Source: Diabrotica undecimpunctata
Taxonomy: Eukaryota; Arthropoda; Insecta; Coleoptera; Chrysomelidae
NCBI RefSeq assembly: GCF_040954645.1
Contig: NC_092806.1
Coordinates: 73,038,141-73,102,140 of the forward strand
DNA length: 64,000 bases
Direction of reading: 5' to 3'
Under the pieces are notes generated by a model. It did no database searches, was not told the DNA's origin, and worked only from the letters and a program-made list of their open reading frames with translations. This document shows, piece by piece, positions 19,911 through 30,140 of the stretch (the first letter of the stretch is position 1; each line of letters starts with the position of its first letter). The position numbers and the translations under genes are program-made.

Positions 19911-20167
19911 ATATGGGATTCCTCCTCCTCCTAAGTGCCTTCTCTGTTGAGGTTGGCGATCAATATGGCAAATTTCTCTCTATTCTGGGCTTTATCAATT
20001 AATTCATTTCCTTTTGTGTGGGTCCAATCTGTAATGTTTCGTAGCCAAGATTTTTTCTTTCGTCGTATGCCCCTTTTACCTTCAATCTTGCCTTCTAATA
20101 TTACCTGGAGCTGCTCAAATTCCCTATGGCGCATTATGTGTCCTAGATATATGGGATATATGGGATT
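19911..20167 (-). mobile_element. LINE 3' tail with 10-bp target duplication
   Basis: ATATGGGATT at 19911-19920 is repeated at 20158-20167. Between them the minus strand encodes an intact LINE C-terminus (MRHREFEQLQVILEGKIEGK, then RKKKSWLRNITDW, then REKFAILIANL) followed by a GAGGAGGAGG-type tail. The insertion is about 237 bp, severely 5'-truncated, and recent enough to keep both duplication and frame. Confidence 0.9.
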
Positions 20168-20559
20168 GAGGCATAATTATTGGTTGTAATATAAATCACA
20201 TTTTTATTAAGCCAATAAACATAATATTTAAATTTAAATAAAGAAAGTATTTTCAGAATAATATATAGTTTCTTTAGAACGTTTTATGATCTTTGGAGTA
20301 AAAAGACAAAATTTGCAAAAATATACGTTCCGAATCGTCCAGTTGCATCAGATCCATAAATGTGTAAATTGGTAGAATTCGGAGGGTTAAAAGAAGTTTG
20401 TTCAATTTATTAGTTTATCTCGTTTATTTCGCATCGATACTTCGTTGTATCAGTCTATGTTGATTTGGTTCCCTTTTTCTTTTAATTTAATATACACCAG
20501 TCTATCTGAGAAAAATTATTGATTTCACATAAAAATCTTATACAGAAATCTGAAAGTTA

Positions 20560-21335
20560 TATATGAGGGGAACTTCATAAAAAATCCGTCAAGACGTAAA
20601 GCTGATTTTGCTTTTTTTTAACAATCTTATAAAGTGAATAAATCATTGTTTGCCTATAAAATTTTTCTTGTGCATTTTAGAGAAAAATAGTTTGATTAAA
20701 AATTGTAGGTCTTAAAAAGTTCTTCAATTTGTGAGTTTCTAAATTAAAATACTTTATTAAGATAGTTGCAAAAATCCTAATTTTTGCAGTAATTTATAAA
20801 TGTTAATAACTTTGTTTTTTGCATAATGACATCTAATATAGCTACTCACAATTGTGTAGCAACAGACAGATCGACCAAATAGTTTATAAGTTATTCAATT
20901 TGTTTATCCCGGGGAGCGCTTACTTAAACAAGTGTTCTTGCCCAAACAGTCACTATACCGGTATTCTGTAAATTGCAATCGATTCCTTAAAGGCTCATTT
21001 TTAAGATATATTAAAAAAACATTTTATTAAATTTGATATTAAAAAACAGTTTGAAAAAGGTCTGACTTTTTAGCTTATAAACAATTATAATAACTTTAAC
21101 ATCTTTTATGTAACACACTTGTGAGTGGGCTCATCGAAGAGATGGTTAAAAACACACTAAAAAAAAACAGAATTTTCTATGACCACTAGAAAACAAGATA
21201 GCATTTTTTTTCTTAAAATCATATTTCTATTGTTTATTAACATTAAGAGCTGAGTATTTAACAGATCATAAACGAAGATATATATTTTATGATCAATTAT
21301 ATAGATTTTATATACCGAGGAAGAGTAAAATATTG
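20560..21335 (+). repeat. 0.8-kb noncoding repeat, copy A
   Basis: Shares ordered blocks with copies B and C: GCTGATTTTGCTTT, TTTTTGCAGTAATTTATAAA, ATTCAATTTGTTTATCCCGG, GGGAGCG..TTAAACAA, CTGACTTTTTAGCTTATAAA, and an AAGAGCTGA end. There is no open frame. The family identity is unknown to me. Confidence 0.85.
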
Positions 21336-21839
21336 CAATCCGTTAAAATATTGGTACTCACTACAATTGCTACTCATTGCAACTACAAAAATATTATTTA
21401 TACTTATTAGCTACCTATCTTTATTAAATGTAGTTATAATAAAATAAATTATTTTATTGACAAAAAAAGCTATAAAATTAAATAAATGAATTAAATGTAT
21501 TGTATTAATTTTTAATTTAAAATTATTATTATATATTTATATAAATATTATACACTTATCAATAAAATGTAAATATTTCTTACGAAATAATAGTAAAACT
21601 TAATAACTTTTTTATGGAAAAATTTAATTAATTTATTTTTCCGGGAATTTCCGTGAGGTGAAAATATAACAATTCTTATTATTTTGTTGAGCTATCCTTA
21701 ATATTGCAAATTTTGTCAGCGAGCTTCAATTTGAAGTTTCATTCTAAAAAAACGGAGCTCAAGCAATTATCTCCTTTACTTTTCTGAGGCATTATTTTAC
21801 GAGTACCATCATTTTAACGGTTTTTTACTTATCATTTCT

Positions 21840-22645
21840 TTACTAATATACCATTTACGACTCGGATCATAAAATATAGATCTTCTTGCAGAATCCGTTC
21901 AATTTTCAGCTCTTAATAAACAGTGGAAATATGATTTTAAGATTAAAATGCTAACTTGGTTGCTATTGGTCATAGAAGTTTCTGTCTCTTTTTAGAAAGT
22001 GTGTTTTTTCACCAGCTTTTGATTAAGCCTACTTATAAGCGTGGGGCATAAAAAATATTAAAGTTATTATAAATGTTTATAAGTTTAAAAGTCAGCCCTT
22101 TTCTAACTGTTTTTTAAGAAAAAAAAATGAATAAAAAGTTTTTTTTAAATACCCTAAAACTGAAGCCTTAAAAAATCAATTGCAATTTACAAAATACCTG
22201 TAGAGAGACTATTTGGACAAAGTGGACAGTTGTTTAAATAAGCGCTTTCCGGGATAAACAAATTAAATAACTTTTAACTAAACGATTTGGTCGATCTAGT
22301 TAAAATTTAGCACACTTTAATAACTCATTAATTACCATAATTGTAGGTAGCTATATTACATGTCGTTATGGAAAAAAGTTATTAAAATTTATAAATTACT
22401 GCAAAAATATTGGTTTTTTTCTTCAATTTTCTCGGTCAATTGTTTACGTATTATAATTTGGATACGTTCAAAATAACAGAACTTTAAAGTCTACAACTTT
22501 TATTTGAACCATTTTACACCATTATTACCATTATTATAAGAAATGTTTTTATAGGCAAAAAATATATTTTTTTTTAATTTTTAAGATTGTTTAAAAAAAA
22601 GCAAAATCAGCTGTACGTGTTCACAGATTTTTGGTCAGCTACCCT
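21840..22645 (-). repeat. 0.8-kb noncoding repeat, copy B (inverted)
   Basis: The reverse complement carries the same blocks as copies A and C in the same order. It lies about 0.5 kb from copy A and about 0.2 kb from copy C, so A and B could fold into a long hairpin. Confidence 0.85.
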
Positions 22646-22839
22646 TCATATACTTTTTAGAACCTTCAAATATCTGTATAGGATTTTTACGTAATATCAG
22701 TGATTTTTTCACAGTTTTTCGCGTTAGACCAAGCTAGCCAAGCTTGGTCTAAGGCGAAAAACTAGTTAGGCAAGAAAAAAGTTTAAAAAAATTTTTAGAC
22801 AGATATTTAAAAATTTTAAATGATATGATAAGGGTAGCT

Positions 22840-23645
22840 GATGACAATAATGTGAAGACATGCAGCTAATTTTGCTTTGTTTTTTGTTAAACAATCGTAA
22901 AAGGTGAAAAAAAAAATAGTTTTTGCCTATAACACGTTTCTTACATTTTCATATACATTTTAGAGAAAACCGGTAACTTAATTTTCATAGATCATAAAAT
23001 TTTCTTTTATATAAAGAGTTTCAAAATTAAAATATATAAAGAATTGACCGAGATAATTTCAAAAACCCTTCTTTTTGCAGTAATTTATAAATGTTATTAA
23101 CTTTGTTTTTTATATAATGACATAGAATATAACTAATAAAAATTATGGCAGCTAATAAGTTATTAAAGTAAGATAAATTTCAAATGGATCGACTAAATGT
23201 AGTTTAAAAGTTATTCAATTTGTTTATCCCGGAGAGCGACTATTTAAACAACTGTACTTGCCCAATCAGGCACTTTAGAGGTATCTTGTAAATCGCAATC
23301 GATTCTTTGAGGATTACTTTTTAAGGTGTTTTAAAAAAAACTCAAGGTTTTATTAAATTTGTTATTCAAAAACGGTATGAAAAACGGCTGACTTTTTAGC
23401 TTATAAACATTTATAATAACTTTTATATTTTTCATGTCACACGCTTGTAAGCGTGACTCAGTGAAAATCTGTTGAAAAGACACACTTTAAAAAAAATCAA
23501 AACGAACATGACCAATAGGAAACAAGATTTTATTTTTTTCTTAAATTATATTTCCATTTTCCATTTCCATTAAGAGCTGAAACTTAAATAGATTGTAAAT
23601 AAAGATCTAAATTGTATGATCAAACTTATAGATGGCATTCGTTGA
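22840..23645 (+). repeat. 0.8-kb noncoding repeat, copy C
   Basis: Direct repeat of copy A, diverged by substitutions and small indels. The ACACGCTTGTAAGCGTG block at about 23440-23456 is a small palindrome present in weaker form in the other copies. Confidence 0.85.
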
Positions 23646-23833
23646 GCCTCCTTACAACTATGGGACATTAAAATGTGGTATTTACTCACACAGGTTAACA
23701 AAGATTAAATAAAGAAAAAGTTTGATTTTTTATACCCAATTTCTTGACTGAAATTAATATTTCTCGAAAATATTGTGTCTTAGAATAAGCCTACAACGAT
23801 TCTGTATTAATATCGATTGAATTCTATTTTCAG

Positions 23834-23928
23834 ATTGTGAATCATGAGGAAATTGTGGTGAAATTGCTCCAGTTGGTACTGGAAATGAAGGAGAGGAAAA
23901 AAGATGACTGCGATGAAAACGTTCAAAG
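23834..23928 (+). CDS. Unknown gene, internal exon
   Basis: 95 nt between acceptor TTTTCAG and donor AAAG|GTGAGG. The open frame begins IVNHEEIVVKLLQ; both other frames contain stops in the first few codons. Confidence 0.6.
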
Positions 23929-24294
23929 GTGAGGAGTATGAGTGATTAATTGCGTTGATGGCCGCGATAAAATAGAGCCGGGAAGTTTAATCATGATATA
24001 AATTCTAATGTTTACTGTAATATACAGAATGTCCTTGGCATAATAATTTTAGAATATGAAGAATTGAATGAAACGTAGATGTCGACAAATAGTCACGAAA
24101 AATACAGTAGACAAAAGTCTTTTGGTAGATTAAAATTCATCCAGACCAAACAATTTAATCAAACAAAAAATTAAGTCGATAAATGGACTAAAATAAAAGA
24201 CTAAAATATAATAAAAGAGAATATCGAACAGTCCAAAAATATAATCTTATTAAAAAGGTAATTAACCTGAAAATCTGTGTATAGTTATCATCCT

Positions 24295-24374
<80 letters not shown>

Positions 24375-24665
24375 AAAAATAGTAAAAAATACGACCGTTG
24401 ATTAAATTTGGAATATATTCAATGGTTGAATAGCAGAGGTTTTATCGGCCAATAATTGGCAAATAAAAGTCGTCAACTACTTTATTGATTTATTCGAATA
24501 CGTTTCGCTTTTATTTTTAAAAGCATCATCAGTTCACTACAAATAAAAAAGATTTGAGAATATAAGTAAACAAACCAACAGGGTTCATACTTACAAAAAC
24601 AATTTGTAGGGTTTTTTTATAGATGTCATAAATATATTATATTATAATATTATTATAATATGTTA

Positions 24666-24714
<49 letters not shown>

Positions 24715-24726
24715 CATATATATATA

Positions 24727-24791
<65 letters not shown>

Positions 24792-26490
24792 AAGTAAACG
24801 TTAAATAGTGGGTTTGCAGCAATAAAAAATGAAACGTGTACTCTTTTAAATTTTTATTCCAAGCTTTCGGACATTGGTTATGTCCTTCATCAGGGAGCTA
24901 CAAATGTGATGAATTAATTGTTGGCGTTGGTATAATTAATTAAAAAATTCACTACTTACAAACTTAATGAGGTTGTATCAACGAATATGTATTATAATGT
25001 TGATAAAATTTATCATAGTCTCTCATCTTTTTTTCAATATATAAAACATATTTTTATGTTTAAAAATTTTAAAAATTACTGTACATCCAAAAACACTTAT
25101 TTATTCTAAATAAATACATGACATTATTCTGACAAAATATTTTTAAATGTCAATTGATAAATTATTGTTTGTGTTATTATTGCATTTATCTAGTAGTAAC
25201 AAATAGGAGAACATTTCATTTAGATGACCAATATCCGTTCTATGATTCATTGCATTATTATTTTGGCAAATGTAGGCCATTTCAAGAAAAAATCTTTTGG
25301 TGATGTTACTTTCCTGTTCTACTACTTTGACGTTATTATAATCTATCTGATGCCCATTTTTAAATGCATGTTTACCCAATGCACTTTTTTCAGGATGCAG
25401 TCTATTATCTGACTTGTAGGATGTAATGCGGTCTTTAAGGCATCTTGATGTTTGACCATAGTAAACTTGTTCACATGATCCGCACGGTATACAGTAAACA
25501 ACATCCGTTAAAGACAAGAGTGCGGATTGGTCTTTAAATTTAGAAAAAACTTTGTTAACTGTTAGTACCGTTTTATGTGCAATTTTGATATTATTAATTG
25601 ATGAAAAAATTCTACTTAGTTTCTGTCCAATGTCCTTAATGTATGGAAGAGATACATATCTAATTCAAGTTTGTTTTGGTAAAGGATCTACAGGTCCAAT
25701 TCTATCTTGTGATACAGACAGATTTTCTTCGTTTCTTAAATGACTAGTTAAATTTTGTGGAGTGTTAAACAAAATTTTCTTTAGTAGTATAATTGGGTAT
25801 GAGTTTTCAATGAATAGGTTATAAAGGATTTTTAGATTTTTTGTATGGAAAGCGGTATCGCTGATTTAAAAAAAATGGTGAACATGCATTTAAAAATGAG
25901 CATCAGATAGATTATAATAACATCAAAGTAGTAGAACAGTAAAGTAACATCACCAAAAGACTTTTCTTGAAATGGCCTACATTTGCCAAAATAATAATGC
26001 AATGAATCATAGAACGGATATTGGTCATCTAAATGAAATGTTCTCCTATTTGTTACTACTAGATAAATGCAATAATAACACAAACAATAATTTATCAATT
26101 GACATTTAAAAGAACTTTGTCAGAATAATGTCATTTATGTATTTAGAATAATTAAGTGTTTTTGGATGTACAGTAATTTTTTTAAATTTTTAAACATAAA
26201 AATAGGTTTTATATATTGAAAAAAGATGAGAGACTATGATAAATTTTATCAACATTATAATACATCTTCGTTGATACAACCTCATTAAGTTTGCAAGTAG
26301 TGAATTTTTTAATTAATTATACCAACGCCAACAATTAATTCATCACATTTGTAGCTCCCTGATGAAGGACATAACCAATGTCCGAAAGCTTGGAATAAAA
26401 ATTTAAAAGAGTACACGTTTCATTTTTTATTGCTGCAAACCCACTATTTAACGTTTACTTCCTTACGTTGTCAGCAAATACTTCTGGTTC

Positions 26491-26578
<88 letters not shown>

Positions 26579-29500
26579 GCAAAATCTACAGCGCTGCAAT
26601 ACGTGCCCGTTACCCCAGTGCGACAGAAAAAACTGACGCAAAGCAGTACCTGTATCTCTATCTAATGGGCCGGGTTTATCGACCATGTTACCTCCCCATT
26701 GGTCATTTAGGTCACGCGGTCGATAAACTCGAACCATTAGACTGCTTTGCGCCAGTCTCTGTCGCATCGGGGGAACGGGCATTTATTGCAGCGCTTAGAC
26801 TATTTGTATTATATGTTTATGGTTGTCACGTTGAAAAAGATAACCCTATTAACCGTTAATCTAATCAGAGTGTTATATTTATTATTCCGGTCCACACTCT
26901 AAAATTCTTCAGTGTGTTTAATACCATATCCCGATGTAGCCTCCGTCGGAATATGGTATTATTTTTAATACCATATTTAATACTCCTTTATGTATTATTA
27001 GTAGGAGAAAATGATATTCTGGTTTCCGAGATGTTTAAAATCTCCAATTCTATTTCTATATGATCAAGTATTACCACCTAATTTATCCACAATATGTCGA
27101 GCATGCATGTTACATGCAACCGTTACCATACGGTCACATTCGTACCTAAACAGAAAATCGTACACTATATAATACGCATCGAATAGAAAATACAAATGTA
27201 CAATGTATTCCATACAGGTGGTCTTAATTTAGGTAATATAGCATTATTATCCGTTTTGGGTCCACTGCTGAACATAGGCTCCCCGTAATTAATTCCATTA
27301 CATCCGATCTTGAGCACCCTGAATCCAATTGTGCTGGATGCGTCTAATCACCTTGTTGTAGGTAATCTATGAGATTTACTATTTGCGTGCAAAATTGCAT
27401 TATTATGTTATGGTTATATATCATACATACAAGAATACATACATTAAAGAATGGTTGTAAGATATAAAAATCAAATATGGAAATGAAAATACGAGGAAGT
27501 GGAATAATGTCTAGGTGGAAGCAAGTCTTCGGAGGTTTGGAGAATCATACAAAATCTAAGCAGAGAGGACATAAATACAACAAACATGCTAACCATCAAT
27601 ATCAATGTATTTAAAAGTCACTACGCAAAAAAACTGCAAGAATCCAGACGCGAAAATCTCCAACAAATAACCAGAAGATATATATACCAAATCCATGGAA
27701 GAAATAAACATTGAAGACGATCTAACTACCAAACTTACAAAAACCATGAAAAATAAAAGAGCCTATGGACCAGAAGGAATCCCAGCTGAAATTACACCGA
27801 TCCATAAAGAAGTTCGTAAGACAGACTGCAAAAACTACCGCTGCATCTCAGTTACCAGCACTTACCTTAGATTGTACGGAAAAATCATGAAAACCCTAGT
27901 CGAAAATGAATATGAATCACTTAAGCTGGAACAGCAAGCAGGATTTCGAAGTAAACGATCTTGCATCGATCACATCTACACCTACAATCTACAACTAAAT
28001 AAAAAAGAATGGCTAGGTATAGACCAACTCATCTATTATTTGAGAATTTAAAGACAGATTATACAATACCCCTATGTAGACTATGGCAAGTACAAATTGG
28101 AAAGCTCAACTATTAATATTATACTTGTGAAAGAAATAAAACGATTTTACAACGATCTTCGATCAAAAATTAAGATTAATAACCAGTTCTCCGAGACTTT
28201 GACGGAAAATAAAAGGCAAGGCTACAGTCTATCTCCAACACTCTTCAAATTCTACCTGAGTGAGGCACTGAGGAAATGGAGGAGATCATGTTCTGGAATG
28301 GGTATACCATTAAACGACAAAACAACGCTATATACGCTTTATTTCGAGGACGATCAAGTACAGAATAACAACCAGTTCTCGGAACATTCTGGGATAAATA
28401 AAAGACTAAGGCAAAGCTGCAGTTTATCTCCAACAGTCGTCAAATTCTACCTGAGTGAGGCACCGAAGAAATAGAAGAGATCATATTGTGGAATGGTTAT
28501 AACATTAAACGACGAAAAAACCCTTTATACGCTTTATATCGCACACGATCAAGTAGTCATCGCACAAGACCAGGAAGATCTGCAATTTATGATAAAGCGA
28601 TTATACAGAAATATGAGCGATAGGGACTAAATGTTAACTCGATAAAAATGAAATACATGTGCATAGAAGGTGCTGAAAACGATAAACTAAACTTAGAAGG
28701 TGAAAATGCAATTTCGTCATGTTCCGAATCGGGGGCCAAAGAGGGAAAGAGACGCACACACTGAAACAGAAATCGAAGAACGAATCATAAATGGGAAATA
28801 AATAATAAACTCTAAACTTATTAGTATGGTCAAAAACTATTTTTAAACTGTCAACTCACTAAGAGAACGGAAAAAACTTCTTGTTCTCGAAATGGATTTT
28901 TGGCGCAGATCAATGGGTATATCGAGAATAAGGCATGTAACAAATGAAAGAATACTACAAATCACGGAGAGAACAATCCCCATCATAGAAGAAATACAGC
29001 AAAAACAACTTATTTGATAAGGACATGTGCAGAGGATGACATACCATCGCCTACCGAAGATAATATTGGATTGACGCTATAAACCGGACATTATATATAT
29101 ATTCATGTTCGAAAGCATTTTCAAAATCAATGAAGCACAATATGTCGCGGTTCATGTCCCGTACCTTTTGGAACAAATCCTAAAAACTTTTACCTAAAAG
29201 CATTTCCCTCGCATATGAAGGCCGTTTTTAAAACTTAGGTTTTTTAGGAAAAACCTAAATATACCTAGTCATACGTATTGTTATTTCGATAAAATTTGTT
29301 TTTCTTTTAATAGTTTATGTTATTTATCATTTTTACAACCTCTTTTTAATTCTAATTCTTGTGAAAGGTCAAACGACGAGAAAGAAACACATATTTTAGA
29401 GAAAATAAAAGAAGGTTGTGACTACGAAGTTCTCAAAGAAATACTAAACGAACTACAAGAAAATAAAATGAAACAATGTAATGGAGATTTGGAGCTTAAG

Positions 29501-29844
29501 ATAAAAAAAAGTGCCGATTCTTTTACTGCCAAGTCGACCAGACTCCGCAAAGAGTAAGTAGATTATAAAATATAATTATTTTATTTGAACTTTATATTTT
29601 TTAAACTTTATATTTTTAAACTTTATATTTTTATATATATATTTTTGCTTAGAATGGAATCTGATAAATAATTCTTACATATGGTTACATTTAAGACCTA
29701 TTGATGCTGATGTATATCGGAAACTCTGATATTACTATTGATGTTCATCATAATTCTATTTTGTGTATTTGATCACAAAGAAATTAAAAAAATATTTTCA
29801 GATACATTCATAAAATACTTTTCGAAACAAAGAAGAATACGTGA
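23834..29844 (+). CDS. Unknown host gene, three 3' exons
   Basis: I do not recognise this protein. Exons 23834-23928, 29368-29553 and 29802-29844 join in matching phases (AG|G and GA|A) and end at a TGA, giving about 107 residues of C-terminus. Each of the two longer exons is open in only the frame the splice junctions require. The sequence is rich in K and E (for example VVKLLQLVLEMKERKKDDC and VLKEILNELQENKMKQC), looks helical, and has no signal peptide or membrane segment in the visible part. The first intron (5.4 kb) holds Penelope-like and LINE insertions; the second is 248 bp. The 5' exon(s) were not found; the frame requires the upstream exon to end on a codon boundary. An exonised or TE-derived origin is possible but not indicated. 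Confidence 0.6.
24298..24371. repeat. (TA)n microsatellite
   Basis: About 37 TA units, directly beside a minus-strand Penelope-like 3' end. Confidence 0.95.
24372..24600 (-). mobile_element. Penelope-like 3' end, noncoding
   Basis: It contains a well-formed hammerhead-like core (24503-24532) and is bordered on the left by a TA tract, as are the neighbouring elements. No coding sequence remains. It is a different family from the pair at 24791-26461, since the sequence around the core differs. Confidence 0.55.
24503..24532 (-). other. Hammerhead-like core with 6-bp helix
   Basis: On the minus strand: CTGATGA, one spare T, GCTTTT pairing with AAAAGC, then GAAACG. Both conserved boxes are perfect. 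Confidence 0.6.
24668..24788. repeat. (TA)n microsatellite, interrupted
   Basis: About 120 bp of TA repeats broken by AACA and AATA steps, abutting the left end of the Penelope-like pair. Confidence 0.93.
24791..25860 (-). mobile_element. Penelope-like element, RT thumb + GIY-YIG + 3' end
   Basis: Minus frame from about 25858 to 25143: an RT C-terminal region (AFHTKNLKILYNLFIEN, then LLKKILFNTPQNLTSHL), a linker (SLPYIKDIGQKLSRIFSS, IAHKTVLTVNKVFSKFKD), then GIY-YIG endonuclease (VVYCIPCGSCEQVYYGQTSR, then KDRI). The GIY motif is VVYCIPC, the YIG motif is VYYG, and the arginine follows as in active domains. Only one nonsense codon (TGA where a tryptophan would fit, in KQTxIRYVSLPY) breaks the frame. 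The 3' noncoding part (25142-24791) carries a hammerhead-like core at 24893-24865. The RT core is missing (5' truncation). Confidence 0.9.
24865..24893 (-). other. Hammerhead-like core of the Penelope-like element
   Basis: On the minus strand: CTGATGA, one spare A, GGAC pairing with GTCC across a 9-nt loop, then GAAAGC. Identical to the inverted copy at 26359-26387. Confidence 0.6.
25870..26461 (+). mobile_element. Second, shorter Penelope-like copy, opposite strand
   Basis: This is a near-identical inverted copy of 24791-25387: GIY-YIG C-terminal half plus 3' end. It starts mid-domain (EHAFKNEHQIDYNN) and has a stop soon after (VVEQ then stop). The two copies point away from each other, with 482 bp of single-copy element between them. 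Penelope-like elements are known for such inverted partial copies at the 5' end. Confidence 0.9.
26359..26387 (+). other. Hammerhead-like core of the second Penelope-like copy
   Basis: CTGATGA, one spare A, GGAC...GTCC helix with 9-nt loop, GAAAGC. Mirror copy of 24865-24893. Confidence 0.6.
26492..26575. repeat. (TA)n microsatellite
   Basis: About 42 TA units, 30 bp beyond the right end of the Penelope-like pair. Confidence 0.95.
26578..26815. repeat. GC-rich imperfect palindrome, arms about 105 bp
   Basis: The left arm (about 26583-26693) and right arm (about 26714-26815) share, in inverted order, AGCGCTGCAAT, TGCCCGTT, CCCC, TGCGACAG, GCGCAAAGCAGT-type and TTTATCGACC blocks, around a loop of about 20 nt. 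It is much more GC-rich than its flanks and touches a TA tract. Small ORFs on both strands arise from the palindrome and match nothing that I know. It is likely a hairpin MITE or fold-back element. Confidence 0.8.
26920..26960. repeat. Stem-loop, 15-bp arms
   Basis: AATACCATATCCCGA (26920-26934) pairs with 26946-26960 with one mismatch across an 11-nt loop. Confidence 0.8.
27235..27365 (-). mobile_element. LINE 3' tail, very short
   Basis: The minus strand reads VIRRIQHNWIQGAQDRM, then LRGAYVQQWTQNG and a stop: the last 45 codons of an RTE-like ORF2 whose proteins end AYVQQWTxD. A related end occurs at 56944-57470. Confidence 0.7.
27450..29095 (+). mobile_element. LINE remnant with reverse transcriptase (dead)
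   Basis: From 27695 the plus strand shows RT pieces: NKRAYGPEGIPAEI (finger motif, usually GPDGIPAE), CKNYRCISVTSTYLRLYGKI (the NYRxI box), EQQAGFRSKRSCIDHIYT (QxGFR box), then KRQGYSLSPTLFKFYL (the RQGxxLSPxLF box) and a decayed YADD (TLYFEDDQV). Later blocks (LNVNSIKMKYMCIEG; FWRRSMGISRI-type at about 28900; RTCAEDDI near 29030) are post-RT. A deletion removes the AFD box region, and a 189-bp duplication lies within the palm. It sits in the intron of the unknown plus-strand gene. Confidence 0.8.
28181..28558 (+). repeat. 189-bp tandem duplication (2 units)
   Basis: Units 28181-28369 and 28370-28558 are similar copies. The period is 189 bp, or 63 codons, so the frame is kept. Both units contain the SLSPT...FYLSEA box and a decayed YADD region. 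The units differ by many substitutions, so the duplication is old. Confidence 0.88.
29368..29553 (+). CDS. Unknown gene, penultimate exon
   Basis: 186 nt, acceptor GTGAAAG, donor AAAGA|GTAAGT. The open frame reads SNDEKETHILEKIKEGCDYE onward to KSTRLRKE. Other frames have stops. Phase agrees with the exons on both sides. Confidence 0.65.
29802..29844 (+). CDS. Unknown gene, probable terminal exon
   Basis: Acceptor TTTTCAG at 29795-29801. The codon split GA|A gives glutamate, then YIHKILFETKKNT and TGA. It is short, so alternative terminal exons cannot be excluded. No clear AATAAA signal is seen downstream. Confidence 0.5.
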
Positions 29845-30140
29845 ATAATTTTTAATTTTAATTTAATTTAATTTTAAATATAATTCTTAATGATTTTTAT
29901 TGAGACATATATACGAGTACGAAGTAGTATTTCCTTGGTTTTTAATTTGGTACACTATCTTGTAGAATGTCGGATATTAAGAGTATTGAATTTTAAATGT
30001 GTGTTTAAAGAGTGATATTTCGTGTCATTTTTTATTTGGTTGTTGATTTTGCTAAATAACTGCTTATATAAAGTTCTTCTAAAAGCGTCCATGCCTGTCT
30101 ATGTAATTTTATATATTTACAAACGTGTAATTGATTTTTA

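Noticed and set aside
24637..24822. ORFs encoding YIYIYI repeats over TA tracts (also 26430-26782, 32132-32335, 39157-39496)
   Set aside because: They are translations of (TA)n microsatellites and have no coding meaning.
24865..24893. Calling this a proven hammerhead ribozyme
   Set aside because: Conserved boxes and one helix are present, but an extra base sits in the core and I could not find stem III or the cleavage site nearby.
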